Notes under the pieces: model-generated | What the model was told of the DNA's origin: nothing | The model's input: the letters and a program-made list of their open reading frames with translations, nothing else | Database searches by the model: none | Made by a program: the position numbers and the translations under genes | Assembly: GCA_023078555.1 (NCBI GenBank) | Contig: CM041204.1 | Coordinates: 5,617,458 to 5,681,457, forward strand | Source of the DNA: Ulva prolifera | Taxonomy: Eukaryota > Chlorophyta > Ulvophyceae > Ulvales > Ulvaceae | Length of the DNA stretch: 64,000 nt | Direction: 5' to 3' | Shown: in pieces, positions 33,594-46,700 of the stretch | Position numbering within the stretch: the first letter of the stretch is position 1 | How the letters are laid out: each line of letters begins with the position of its first letter

Positions 33594-36197
33594 TCATATG
33601 CTTTCCGTGTTCCAGTCGCAGCTGCGGCATCTGATCAAGCTTGTGCGAGGTAGCGATGTCGAGGTAAACCTTCTGCCACGCAGTACTTGGGCTATATATA
33701 TGCTATGCATGTACATACAAGGCAGTGCAAGAAGTTTTGGGTGCAGATTTTGAAGAGCGTTTTCCAACCGCCCATCGCGTTCCTCAGCTCCTTGCTCCAG
33801 GGCACGTTTGGACATAACTTCTCGCCGAGTGCGACACATGTACTCCTCGGGGCAATCATCATAGCATTGTTCATCAGCAGAAGATGGTGATTGCTTCGGG
33901 GCTGTGCATGAGCTGTGGCTGCTTGTGTCGGTCCATCTCCGCTGGGTCAATCTCAGCACCGTGGCCTATTCTGTTCGCCACTGCGGCGAGTTCTGTTCAA
34001 TGCATTAGATGTTGATCCTGGTACTGCAGTACTCGCCGTCTCTTTTTTGCTCCGGCAACCTGATGTACCTGGGTAATGCTGTGCTCAGATGGCTTGCAGA
34101 CGGGCATAGATTCAGGTCGCCTTTAATTATCCTGGTAGTGTACAAATTATCAGTTTGAAGTTACCATGATGTTGATGAGTGTAGCTTCGTGACGATGGAC
34201 CTGCCCGTTGCTGCATGTTTCATCCCATATGTCACCAGAAATCGCGATTTCCCGTCCCTTGATCACAGTCAGCTCCAGCGCATGATAGTCTAGGTACTGG
34301 ACGTCACATCATGGCATAGTCATGGTGTTGGTGCTGGGCTGTTGTATTCATCATCTTTGATATGTCATTGCCTGGTTAGCCAACAGAATGCTATGAAGGT
34401 ATGCCATGGCGGTAACTTTCATTGTTGTCAGAGCCAAGCAAGCAATAGACAGTGCGGTCGTTTAGATCCGCACGTCCCCATAAAGTCGCACAAGCCATGT
34501 CATGAGGCGGCTCCGTTCGCTCCAGCTATTTTGCTCTCTGTTCCACTACATAGAAGTGCCGCAGCTTGCCCGGCACTGTTGCTTCATGATCAACTCTGAA
34601 CTCTAACGGTGGAATTAGGTACTCAAGTTGTAATTCCACATGATGAGGCCAAAAAATGAACCACACATGTGCAAACAGCATGCACAACGCATGTGCAGCG
34701 TGCATGTGTGAGGTGTGCTTGTGTGCGCGGCGACGCTGAGTGGAGGATAGCCGGAGCGGAGGGCCTGTGAAAACCGGCAAATTTGTGCTGATTTCGTAGA
34801 CTCTTTGCATGGGGCGTGAGGTGCAGGGCCGGCTGAGCTGTGCACGACAGTTGCCCTGGTAGCACAATCCGTTAATCCCATGCCATGCGAGATGTCATTT
34901 TGTGTCTGTAGCGGATTTCAGAGGGGCAGCGGTCACGGGCGTGCTGTTGTGGGATATCCATATCTGGGGATCCAAGAATATAGATGACATAATCAAGGGA
35001 GGAGTCATCTAACAAAGGACTCGTTGCTTCAGGTGAGCCCTAGTGGTTAGAGCATGTCGTGTGTACTCTAGAGGTCACCGGTTCAATTCTTACTTTCATT
35101 TCTGCCGCGCGACTTTACGCGTTGGCAAGGTACGCTCCCCTCCACGTCGTCATGCACAGTCAGCATGCTTACCAGCTCAGGCACGCGCATTAACCCCTGT
35201 GCACACTCGATGAGACTAACACGCGTCTTGACACGTGCCACACTATGCTACGCTGGTACGTAAACAAGTAACGGCGAGAATTTGACAGCTGCAACATCAC
35301 ACACCTGCCTGTCGATTCTGTGACGTGATTTGCAGATCTGGTGGTGATTGGAGATCAGCCACTGTCCGCCGAGGGCTGGCAGCTAGGCGCAGAGCATCCC
35401 GGGCAAAAGTGAATCCAGGTATGATCCACAAGGCTTACAGCTCTGTTGGCTGAGCATGCGGTAGATGATGCATGCATTTGTTGTTCGGGGCGTTCAGGTC
35501 TGCCTGGGTGGAGGTCATCCTCATGAAATATGGTCGATTCTGTTATGATATCTATGACTTTGGTGTCTTGCCCCATCACGAAAAATTCTTTAGGGCTAGC
35601 GCCTAGCGGTAGCTTCAGGGGTGGCATCAATTGAATGACGTATCACTGGTTGCAAGGTTCAGATTGATCACAACTGCATGATGCTGTGTCAGTGGTTGGT
35701 TTTAGGGATAATCAACGGATCAGTGGATGACTCAAGCGCGTTTTGTGCAGATGAAATGCCATTCGGAGTCTTTGAGTCAAGTTTATGCTTTATGCGCTGC
35801 AAGTGCCAATGCATCGCCTCCTTCACCATGTGTAAATAGCAGATGGAGGATTGCATGCGCCAGATCAAGCGGGTACTGGGTGGTACAGCATTTTCTGGCA
35901 TACGAAGAAAGGAGATCCTGTATGAATGTCTAGCATGTACATTTTCTGCGTGCAGATGAACGGGAGCATGTCCGGGCAACCAACGTACCGATTGTGCCTA
36001 TCGGTTCGCGTGTCGTCATCGATGCGACATCGCGGACCATCGTGCTGACATGAAGTGTCATGAGGAATTAAGTAGCGTAAACTAGCTTGCAATGGCTCAT
36101 CCAGCTGCGAATGCAAAACCTCAGTGTCGAGTGTTGAGCAACCTGGTGCCTTGACACCCAGCTTCAGCGTAAGAAATTCGTTGCAGATATCGAACAT
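33594..36197 (-). CDS. Possible unrecognised minus-strand gene
   Basis: Several minus-strand blocks look coding. The first starts at ATG 36197 with MFDICNEFLTLKLGVK. Others are near 35740-35870 (MVKEAMHWHLQRIKHKL), 35500-35630 (SPKEFFVMGQDTKVIDII), 34510-34620 (FRVDHEATVPGKLRHFYVVE) and 33640-33890 (CYDDCPEEYMCRTRREVM). They are not in one frame, and I could not join them confidently or recognise the family. The second SINE-like repeat (34945-35234) lies inside and would be intronic. This is offered as a hypothesis only. Confidence 0.3.
34945..35234 (+). repeat. tRNA-derived SINE-like repeat, copy 2
   Basis: This 290-bp copy of 11898-12189 differs by a handful of substitutions and a 2-bp deletion. 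Its A box is at 35044-35054 and its B box at 35080-35089. The unit starts TGTTGTGGGATATCC and ends CGTCTTGACAC in both copies, which defines the repeat ends. Confidence 0.75.
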
Positions 36198-36615
36198 TGC
36201 AGAGTCATAGTAGTTTTCCTATGGAACCACATCCATGGGAGCTACTGCTGTATGCAGCTAGCATGTCACCATCTTGACGCACAGCTGCACAACCATGGCG
36301 ACGATATACTGGAGATCGAGATATCTGAGCAGTTCATTGTTGCACATATTTGAGAAGCACTACGGTAAGCGGCCTACGCGCGTTGGGAGTTGGGCTCCGT
36401 ATCTTGTACATTGCCGTAGCGCGCAGGAAGTGGTACAACATGGCTGCAATATGCGATGTCACCAAGCCACACGTAGCGCCTCAAGAGCGATTCATCATAT
36501 CACCACCAGAGCCTGCACTCGCCCGCAGATGTTACCATGAGCGCAACATTCTCGGACTTCCGCAATTGTTTGGTGGATTCGAGATTTGCAACATTGCCGT
36601 GTTTTTTGCGGGCCC

Positions 36616-36660
36616 GCCGGCACAGCTTCACCCGGCACAGCATCACCCGGCACAGCAGCT
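36616..36660. repeat. Three 15-bp tandem units upstream of PHB2
   Basis: The unit CCCGGCACAGCATCA is present three times with small changes, 45 bp upstream of the prohibitin ATG and inside its likely 5' UTR. Confidence 0.8.
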
Positions 36661-36704
36661 TTGGCCTAAACCTCCATCGACTCTTTGTGATTTGGCTGTG
36701 CCAG

Positions 36705-37864
36705 ATGTCGTCTGCACGAGCTCTTGGCCTGGGTGCCGCAGGCCTTGGTCTTCTGTACGCAGGCTCCAACTGTATCTTCAATGTTGAGTCAGGCCATAGA
36801 GGCATTGTGTTCAACCGGCTAGGGGGAATCAAGGACGCGGTATGCTTCAACTGGAAATATCTAGCTGGCTTGGCCGTCGTAGGTGATCGTTTGTCAAATT
36901 GCCACGGCGTCCCAAGGCGTCTTGACTCCGATGGTTTGCTTTCAGCGAGCATCCCGCGACCACGGCGCGGATATGCGAAGAACTTTTCAAGGTCTAAGAT
37001 TGAGTCACTCTTATGCTTTACTGTCTTGCTTCATACAGGTTTACTCAGAAGGTACACACATCATCGTCCCTCTGCTCGAGAGGCCCATTATTTACGACAT
37101 TCGCGCGCGACCAAATACCATCACCAGCACTTCTGGAAGCAGAGATCTGCAGATGGTGAACGTGTCATTGCGTGTTCTAACACGGCCTGACTCGAGGAGG
37201 CTTCAAGATATTTACAGGACGCTGGGCATGGATTTTGATCAGCGTGTTCTACCTTCTATTATCCAAGAAACGCTGAAGGGGGTGATAGCCAAGTACAACG
37301 CGAGTCAATTGTTGACTCAACGTGAGTTGGTATCAAAGGACATCCGCAGAGTTCTAACTGAACGTGGGGCAAGGTTCAATATCATTCTGGAGGATGTCTC
37401 GATCACCAATTTGACTTTCTCAAGGGAGTACACGGCTGCCGTGGAAGCCAAGCAGGTAATTGTCTCGTACTTTTCTGGCAGCTGCACGTGTCCACGCTCA
37501 CCTGTCTTATGTCAGTGGTGATGTGGTGTTGTCCTTTGTCACCGGTGCATCGCTGATCAGCAACCAGGCGCAGTGATCAACTGACCTGCAGGTTGCGCAA
37601 CAAGATGCTGAACGCGCACGATTTATTGTTACACGAGCTGAGCAAGAGAAGAAGTCAACAATTGTACGAGCGAAGGGTGAGGCTGAGGCCGCTAAGCTGA
37701 TCGGACAAGCTGTGCAGTCGAATCCTGCTTTCATGGCACTTCGCAAGATCGAGGCAGCACGCGAAATCGCAGAGACGATTGCAGGGGCCCCTAATAAGCT
37801 GTATTTGAACTCTGATTCTTTGCTACTGAATCTAGCATCTTTAGACAGTTCAGCAAAAAAGTAA
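36705..37864 (+). CDS. PHB2: Prohibitin-2
   Basis: Three exons (36705-36839, 37039-37455, 37592-37864) with GT..AG introns join in phase 0 to give 274 residues. The N-terminal hydrophobic anchor [14 protein letters not shown] is followed by the SPFH domain ([35 protein letters not shown]) and the coiled-coil part ([20 protein letters not shown], then [10 protein letters not shown]). The A-K-L-I-G and KIEAAREIA motifs match PHB2 rather than PHB1. PHB1 and PHB2 form ring complexes in the mitochondrial inner membrane that stabilise proteins and cristae. Confidence 0.96.
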
Positions 37865-37943
37865 GCATTGTCCTGTACAGCTTCCCCCCAAAGGGCTACA
37901 GCAGCTTACCTTATGCCATGTGTGCTTGAACTAGGATATCCTA

Positions 37944-40230
37944 CTATAGCTTTTTCATCACTTGCACAGTCCCTGCCTGCCTGCTTATTCTCGGAGGCAC
38001 TCGAAACTGTAAAATCTTGTACGTCCAGACAGCAGTGCTCTGCTTCCGCTGCTGCACGTTCCTGTGGCGGGGAATCTGCATGGGCACAGCTCTGGCGGAT
38101 CCTGGCTGTGGCTTGGCAGTGCTTGGCATATTTCTTGGCGGATGATGTCGTATAGACTTCGCTGTGAACGCCATTTTCACAAGGCGACGCACAAACAGGC
38201 GGGGACCATAATATGCCATGGCTGAGAGCAAGGCCAGTTGGATAAAGCAATGGTCCACTAGCGCAAATGTGTTGATGCTCGTTGTTGACATCACTGTGAA
38301 GACAGGTATGACATCCTTGGTCCATGCTTGAATGGAGAATAGCCCCATGCAAACAGTAGATAGTACAATCGATGTTGTAGCCACTCCTTCAGCCACCGGC
38401 TGGCTCAGCTTCCATGCCTTAGCTTGTTGTAGTGCCTACACCGCAAGCGAGCTGGGAAAATGCATGGTGCAGTCAAACGATCAACAGTGGTCCCAAACAC
38501 TATTCTGACATGCATGATGTGCACCCAGCGTTGCACACCTGACACGAGACAGGCGAGAGCAGGCATGCAGCGGTAGCCGCGGACCGCACTGCATGCGCGT
38601 TGCTCTGTGTTGCACACATCAAAAGACCGGCAGCCACAGCCAGTGCAGGCAACAGACGCGCTGCAACAATTGTGCGGATCTGTGGAGCACTTCGGGTCTC
38701 TGGAAATGATTTTGGAATCGATGCCCCAAGCAGTACTAAGGACAGCGGTATATGTATGGACGCAGCTGTTGATAGGGCCATCTCCATCGTCTCGGCGATT
38801 GGAACGGCTGAAATTGCTGCCAGTGTGAACAGGGAAGTAGCAATAATCGGTCCGTTGAGCAGGGCGTGCTTTGCAACCACAGATGGAGACAAGCGTGTGG
38901 GAGTCACATGACGAGCCATAATGGCAGCTTCATTTGCTGCTTGCATGACATGTGCTGCATCTTCGAGCTGCACATCTCGAATACGTTCGTTGTTTTCGAA
39001 GTATGCTGCCTGCAAAGCACATGGTCGTTGCTGATGCTGGTGAACTTTGAAGCAATTGAAGCGTCACCAACAATCACAGGGTAGCAAGAGCGGTGAAGCA
39101 CCAGATTGAGCAGCGCTGAGCAGGCAACATCACAAGTGTGACCACGCGGACCGCATGAACAGGCATGATCCAGCCAATCTACAGAGACTGCAGCGGACAT
39201 GCCATCACAGATCGCAATGAGTGACAACTAAAGCATGCCTTTGCTCGGCCATGTGGCCAAATTCGAACGCCAATTCCATCCCTTGCACCATCTGTAAATT
39301 CTCCTTCAAATCGACCGCCAGTTGCATAGTGATACACACCGCGACCATGCTTAACGTTATTCTTCCACCAACCCTCATACTTAGCCCCATTCTGGTACCT
39401 GCAAAAGCACTACCTCCTTACTATTGGAGCCATGCCATAAACATCGAACCAAGCTAAACTATGAGTTTTCGGTATTCAAGTCCATGCTCATAACTCGGTC
39501 CAGCGTGCTGCGGTTGTGGCGTACCAGTATGTGCCCAGCCCTTCCTTGACAGCACGCCTCCACTGGCCGGTGTACACACCTCCATCAGCATGTCGCAGAT
39601 CTGCAGGAACCCCCATGGAAGCGATGCTGCCGGCCGCAAAAGTGAAGATAGGATACAGGACTGCAGTGGTGCAGGCTAGCAGTATGGCTGCTTGAGCACC
39701 TGCCACACCCCACATGACACTGCACCAAGCCACAGCCCAGCCCTCAGTCTGATAACCCAGCCCCAGGACAGCAATTAGCACCTGCTGCCGCTGATTCTGT
39801 CCTCTGGTAACGAACCTGCACTTGGCTGTCGATCATTGCCACATCATCACATATCATCTGCTCTGCTGTTCACATCTCACTGCAACGTGATCCGCACCAT
39901 CCGATCCCATAGGAAAGCAGCATATGAATGATGGTAGAAATTATTGTGACTTTTGCTGAATAGCCAAGTAGCCCTCCACCAGCAGCAAGAGTTTGAAATA
40001 TAAATGCTGGAAAGGTGATGCGATTGGTTAGCTGTGCTACTGCCTGCACAGTTCGAGTTCAAATGACCCATTATCATTGAGTATTTTCTGACGTATGTGA
40101 AACTGGTCCCCCAGCTCACCTGTTTGACGGATGGCCTCAGTAGCGCCACTTGTGCAGTTGTGGCACCCCATCCCAATGCCACCAGGACAGTGCACTCCAG
40201 GAAAGATGTTGGAAGGGGGATGAAAGTCAT
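37944..40230 (-). CDS. Auxin-efflux-carrier family protein with MORN repeats
   Basis: Exons 40120-40230, 39898-40043, 39525-39815, 39209-39398 and 38618-39009 have GT..AG borders, and the first four junctions agree in phase. The product begins FLECTVLVALGWGATTAQVALL (TM1) and ITFPAFIFQTLA (TM2), with further membrane segments to IFTFAAGS. Three MORN repeats follow: VYTGQWRRAVKEGLGTYW..NG, KYEGWWKNNVKHGRGVYHY.TG and RFEGEFTDGARDGIGVRIW.HG. The second membrane half resumes in exon 5 (GPIIATSLFTLAAISAVP, then IPLSLVLLGASIPKS and RTIVAARLLPALAVAAGLL). A last exon near 38150-38450 supplies VATTSIVLSTVCMGLFSI. The membrane parts match the AEC/PIN-like (mem_trans) family. MORN repeats usually bind phospholipid membranes. 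The exon 5 to last exon junction is not phase-matched, so a small exon may be missing. The reading frame ends at 37944 if the last exon is continuous. Confidence 0.78.
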
Positions 40231-40774
40231 AATTGCTTGCGCGAGTTCAGTGTGATTCGCATGCGCAATCGTGCATTACTGCAGCACCTAATGATGATCT
40301 TGCGGACCGTTGCTCCGACATGCCATGTCCAGCGGAGGCGGAGCGTGGTTGGAAGCGAATTTCGATCGTAGGAGACACTGCTGAGTGTCATAAGGAGATG
40401 CGAATTCAGCACCGCGGGCATTGGCGCCGTGGCTACGTGCTTGTTTGGGTCATGGCGCCGACATTCTGGAGGTGCGCTGCTAGCACTGCGGGTGGCACGC
40501 AGGCTTCTGGTGTCAAAGTCCCGTATCGAAAGGCGGCCGATAAACCATTTTCTGCGTGTGTGATGTGGCAGCGAGGCATTCCTGCGGCAATCCAGCTCAC
40601 ATCAGTGCACATGATGAACACGTCTCGACTTGTGCTATTCCATTGGGACACACGATCGCCCGGTACCTTTGCGCAGTTGAACGGAACGGCGCAGTTCTGA
40701 GCGACGCTTCGAAGTCGAAACGGATACTTGTTCAACTTTGCCTGCGGCTGATACAGCTGCCCTTGTATAGCACA

Positions 40775-42908
40775 ATGGGTGGAAAGAAAGGAATTCTCAG
40801 CGCAAAAGAGAAGGAGGCAGCAAAGGCGAAGGAGCAGGCCTCGAAAGCGGCAGCAGCGAAGGAAGATTCTGAATGGGATGCAGCGGGTGCTGTCATTGAC
40901 TTGTATACCATACAATCCTTGCTGCAGTCTTGTGTTCAGCGCAATTAGCGGGGAGCGCCGGCCGAGAGCGCGGTCCAGCCAGCACACTAATCGTGCCTGC
41001 ATTACCGCAGCGTGTCTGCACTTTCGAGGGTGGGAATCAACGTATGGTCAGCTATGGCTGATGATGGAAATATGCACGGGTAGCTGACAGTACCTAAACA
41101 AGTGGCCACTATAATGGTGCTCACGACCTGTCAACATTACAGGTGAAGGAAAGAAGACAAAAGCGCAGGCGAAGCGCAGCATAAAAGATGGAGACAGGCA
41201 AGTATTACAGGCAAAGAAGTTGGAGGCCAGGCGTATGGCAGAAGAAGAAGCTGACACACTTGCCAGTGCTGAGAAGAAGGGCAAACCTCTAAAGGTCCGG
41301 CGGTAACGAATTTGGCTGTTGCTTATGTAGGTTTGGGCCATAGCCATGTATTAAAGTTGAAGTAAGGCTCGTGAAAGCAGAGTGGGGCTTGCACAGGTCA
41401 CACGGTTTGAACTGGACCAGCAGAAAGAACGAGAGAAGAGAGAAGCAGCAGCAAAGGCGCAGCAGACGATGAACTCACGAGAACTGCGAGAGGATCAATA
41501 CAACCAGCTTGTGGACGGGGAAGTCAATGTTGTGGATGGTGTTGACGCGCACAATGTGGATGAGGCTGTAGCACAATTGACAGTTACTGAGTACGCTCTC
41601 TCATCTTCTTCCGTCTTGGCCATCTGTTGTGCATGCACAAACATGCACCATTGGCCAGCTATCCATCTACACAGCGCTGTCGCAAGCATGGCGTCGGTAT
41701 GTGTATGCATGACGCTGCATATGCCCTGATTGTCCTGCTCCTCTCTATAATGAATTGTATATTTCACAGGTGTGAGTTTGGTTGATTGACCTGTGCCCTT
41801 AAAGTCACACTGTATCGGATTCGCTGTCAGCCAAAGGTACCCAGCCTTTCACAGTCATCGTCCTATTGCATCATATTTAGCTAGTGACAACTCCGTGTGC
41901 TTATGGGCATACCGTATAATTATACGCATACGATTATATGCACGCATTTTCTGAACAGGTGTATGGTTCGTATGGTGCTCCATACATTACATACGGCGTC
42001 CTCTGAGCTGATGCAGTCACATTGGGAAAACGCGCTGCGAAACGCGCTGCGAAACCCTGCGAAGCAGCACTGATGAACCATGAGCACGGCACCCCAAATG
42101 TTTCAGCAAGTGCTGTCTTAGGGCAGAGGGCTACCTGTCTTTGTCAATGTCACACCTGCATGATGGACAGGTGTACAGACATCGCCCAGCGTCTGCAGCA
42201 GCCACGGGCGAGCTGTCTCCGGCGGAGCCTACCTCAATGCTACAGATCCTGAACTGCTTCACAAATCCGTGTAACAGCAACTGGTTGATCGTTCAAGGAA
42301 GCCTACGGTGCACCTGCTTTGGCGGCTTTGCTGCGGTCGCAAGAACAAAACTGGGAATGCAGAGTACTGGAAAGACTTGTGCTTGACATGTTTACAGTCG
42401 AAGAGAAAATTCAGCAGGACAGTTTTCATTATGACAAGATTGTTGTGTGCTGTGATGCCACATTCATGCCAGAGCTTATTGAAGCTCCGCATGGAATGTT
42501 TGTACAGCCAACGGCTAATCACACGGATGATCGGCTCCATGTGGTCCAAATGCACACGATAGAATGACATTTGCACACCAACATACGGTTTTCGACCCCT
42601 CAATCATGTGTGCTCCAGGGTGCCCAAGATGAAATTTTCACAGTATCTGGAGCGGGAGATGGTGCAGCTCAAGCGAGAAAAACCTGGACTAAAAGTGCCG
42701 CAAGTATGACTAAACATTTTGCACCTGCGTTGTTTGGCATGATTTCCTGGCAGTCTTGATGCGGAGTATGAATGCCCAAAAGGGCCAGATACTGAGTATG
42801 CGCATCCGCTGTAGCCTGATCAGCTTGCGATTGCAGTACAAAGACATCATCTGGAAAAAGTGGATCAGATCATCTGAAAATCCACTGAATCAGAAGGTGA
42901 AGGACTAG
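40775..42908 (+). CDS. CCDC124/Lso2-like ribosome-associated protein
   Basis: Exons 40775-40886, 41143-41294, 41397-41590, 42619-42703 and 42837-42908 join in consistent phases to give about 204 residues. The N-terminal half is a Lys/Ala/Glu-rich coiled coil (MGGKKGILSAKEKEAAKAKE, then AKKLEARRMAEEEAD). The C-terminal half carries DEAVAQLTVTE, LKREKPGLKVPQ and YKDIIWKKWIRSSENPLNQ, matching the end of CCDC124/Lso2 proteins, which bind the decoding centre of idle ribosomes. The family's D-x-HPE-x-R motif between VTE and the last helix is absent. The intron there is over 1 kb, so a small exon may have escaped notice. Confidence 0.88.
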
Positions 42909-43782
42909 AAGTGAAGGTACTGAGTAGGCAGTCCTTCCGACCCTGCTCGATGAGCTCGTCCACTCTTCTTCAAGTCGAGCCATCTCAATCTCTCCGTGGC
43001 GGCTGTGTAGCTTGCACGAAGTCCATGGCGAAACTTTTCAAAGATCCTGAGGAGCTGCTGTGTGACCCCATGTTTTACAAGTAATGCATTTTGCAATCCT
43101 GATGACCTAAGAAGCACCCTCTGACAAGATGCTGGCAAGCCTGTATTACTGAAATTTGCAGCCACCGAAATGCATGGAGCGTAGCAGCAGCAATCAGCTC
43201 GCTCTTGCATCTCCAGTTCATACCGTGTGCCAAGATTGTACTTACATCATTCTGATGTAGCAGTATGGGGACTCTTGATACGTCTACGCCGCAATGAGGT
43301 TGTAATCGAGGTTATGAATGCGGCAAGTAAGAAATTTGGCTTGTGCAAGCATTGACCTACCTGTACATGACAAATATTTCACATTTCCGGCCTATACTGC
43401 CGCCATGAAATTGGCATTGATGATCATTGGGGTTCTCAACAGACAGACGATCGGTACACAGGTCGGCGCTTCATTCCGCAGAATGCGTGAAGGACAGCAT
43501 TGGCTCATGATTAGTCAGCGAAATACTGAGCGCGGAAACAATCTAACTCACACTCTAAACGAGGGCAGGTGCACGTGCCCAGTGGCTGCGCACCAGCTGT
43601 TCAGCTCACACAGGGTGGCCTGGTGAGGCCTCATGCACCATTGATGGTACATATTGCGTGAATCGGTGTTTGCAGCTGGCCCAACATCAGCGTGGTTACT
43701 ACCTGAGATACAGCTAAATTAGCACTGCAGCTGCCAGAGGCGTCCATACCTCAGGCGCAATCGACAATCTGAGCCATGCAGT
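42909..43782. other. Stretch without recognised gene
   Basis: Short frames on both strands (for example minus 42905-43210 and plus 43318-43626) show no family resemblance. The space lies between two convergent genes. Confidence 0.4.
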
Positions 43783-46700
43783 TTACCTTTGGACTGCTTG
43801 CGCAAAGAAGGTGGTGTAGCCATTGACATCGGCTCTTGCTGATGGTATGACATGCCCTTTGCTGTGAACAATTGCTTGACCCCCGGTAAATGTATGGAAC
43901 AGATCCAGGCTGGCATCATGTTCCACTTGGCTGTCGACGCCGCTTGCTCCAAAGACATGCAGAGATGGTGTATGCAACGGGGCTGCAGAAGATACAATAC
44001 CATGTGCATCTGGGCAGGCACCTAGATGACCACTACAAAGCATAACAAAGGCAAAGTCCCAATTGCACACAGACACCACCTCTTCGAACTTCTTTGCACT
44101 GCCTTGAGGAAGTGTACTCTTGCTCTGCTTGAGCTCTTGGATGGCGACTAAGACAGTTGCCAATGCACATCCTTGAGAGAATGCGAGACAACCATCGTAA
44201 GGTCCAGAGTTTGCCACTGCCTGATTGATTCGGTCAACAGATTCTTTCAGGCCATGTGTTTGGCGCTTCAGTCGACTGATACCGCACGAAGTTCTATCTG
44301 CAGACAGTGCACATGAAATCAGTTTTTATGATGCCACAAGACGTACAGCCATCGCATTGACTGGTGAATCGCATACATGCACGAACACACATCTGGTGCC
44401 ACCTTTGACATTGTTGCGCTGTCGTGACTGCAGCTTCCGCCCATATCTCAGCGCGATACAGCATTGCGTGCTGCGCATTTTCACCTAGCCACCGTGTGAA
44501 GATGTGTGTAGTGCATCATAGATCCCTGCCGATTCATTCAATGCATGTCATTGCATTGGATTGTACTCAAACCTTCCCGTTCATCTCGTGCTCCACGGTT
44601 TACAAACCAGCCAAATTTTGGGCTGGCTTTGCCATCTTTGACATTCGCTAGTTGGAGCTGGATCGCACTGGGCGCCAAGCAGGATGGATCTGTTTGGTAT
44701 TGGACTGTCACTCCAGGTACTTCCGGAGCAATCCCTGCTTCAGTGCTGTGCAGCAGTGGTGGCTGCAGTTCGTGAGGTGCAGATATAAAGTCCACCTCGA
44801 CCAAGGGCCGCATTCGCTTCAGCAGGCCACGCAGACGGCCACGGAAGCGGCCAGCATTCTCCCGAAAGCCATGAAGCGCCAACAGACGTATTTTGCGACC
44901 CTACATTGCATGTAACACGCTCTCTCAGCAAAAGATGTGCTGACAGTTCTGCATGCGGAGGGCGTACATAAAGCACACTTTGTGGACACTGTACATCGTA
45001 TTTGAAGAGCTGCGACATATTGCCGAGCTGTGCAGGAAGGGGCAATTTGTGCAGCATGCGCAACAAAACCTTCATGGAAGAACCATTCCATTCTTGAGGA
45101 GCTCATTTGAGAGGGCCATGCACGCTTTTGGCAATAGCCCCACCGCGCCTTGGAAGGGTCCATTCGCCGATGCCTTTGGCATGCCATGGCACTCAACCCT
45201 GTCTACACCGCAGAATGCTGCAAAGTGCATCAGCGATGGCATATATTCCACTGGTTATTCAGCAAAACACACCGCCAGTACTGTGGCACGTAGCTGCCGC
45301 TTGATCCTGTTTGCCGTACACTGTTTGCAGACAACCTCCTTTCTGCTGTCTTCAACATCACTGCTGGAGTTGTTTGTGCGGCCATTGTCATCACAAGACT
45401 CTTCTCCCACTTGCCCACTTGTGCTATCTGAAGATGCAACCTGACTGTCTACTTGACAGTCCTCCATTCGTGCAGTCAGCACTTCACCTCCGCCACGAAT
45501 GATGCCAGCGATGCGCTGGGCGCACTGTGTGCAGACAAGCACAAGTACACGGCAGACGCTGCAGCGAAGCCTTCGGCTGTAGTCATCGTGCATTGAATTG
45601 CAAAGAAGGCAGTGGCCGACGACTGTGCCAGTGTGGATACTGTTTGGATGCACGACCCGCTCGTCAAAAACAAAGTTCTTCCCTTTGAAAGCACCACCAT
45701 CAGGGAATGCCTCTAAGTACCGCTCGATCCCACCTGCACGCACACAAATCGTGAGATTTCAGACAACTAGCATCCAGCAGCAACACATTCGGCTTTGTAA
45801 GTCAAGATCCACAACAGGCTTTGCACGATAGTGAGCAGTCATGGAGAACGCGGCCTGACTTGCCGAATCCCGACTGAGATCTACACAGCAAAGGCCTACA
45901 AATACACCTTGCAGGTGATCCACGTGGCTGTATGGCACCCCCTTGCTTCTTAAGTAGGCCGAGGCGCGCTCACACCGTACTCCTGCACCTCCAGATCCAC
46001 AGTTGTTGGCAACATTTGGGCCTCGGCAGCAGCAGGGCAGCAGCTACACCAATGCACTCCAGTTAGTATGTAGCATGATCTTCAGGTTTCCGAACAATTC
46101 TATGTAATGCAACAATTCAATTGAGAGCCACAACAGTACAGGAACAATCAAACAAGCTGACTTCTCAACAATCATATGGTGTTCGCATGGGATAGCAACT
46201 TGCACATGTCAGCATGTACAAACCTCCGGTACAGTACATCAGCACCCGCTTGCCTGCAAGATGTGGCAGCTGCTGATCGAGCCACGCCGGCCATTCAGAA
46301 AATGAACGTGTTGGCGGTTTCAGCGTTTGCACACCGTCCTGCATGCATAGGAGGTATCATGTCGAATAAAATGCATGCAGAGTCAAGCGCAGGTTGTCGT
46401 GTGTCAGAGCACTGAGACTGCTGTTGAATATCAGCAATGCAGACACGATCAACATAGCTTTGCGTCATCTCGAACGCGCCATTGTTGCATGTGGGGTGCT
46501 GAATACTATTCGAGGGGTTGCTTGTCCTGGGCATATTGCACCGTGTAGATGTGCACCAGATCAGTCTTGAGTGGTGCAGGTTGGGAGCAGTGGCTGATGA
46601 AAAAGCGTGACCTAGTGCAAACGCATGTTGCAATGGTAAATGACTGCCAAGTACCTGAATATGGTGCTGCTGCTCACCTTTGCAAGATCAAAGGTACAAT

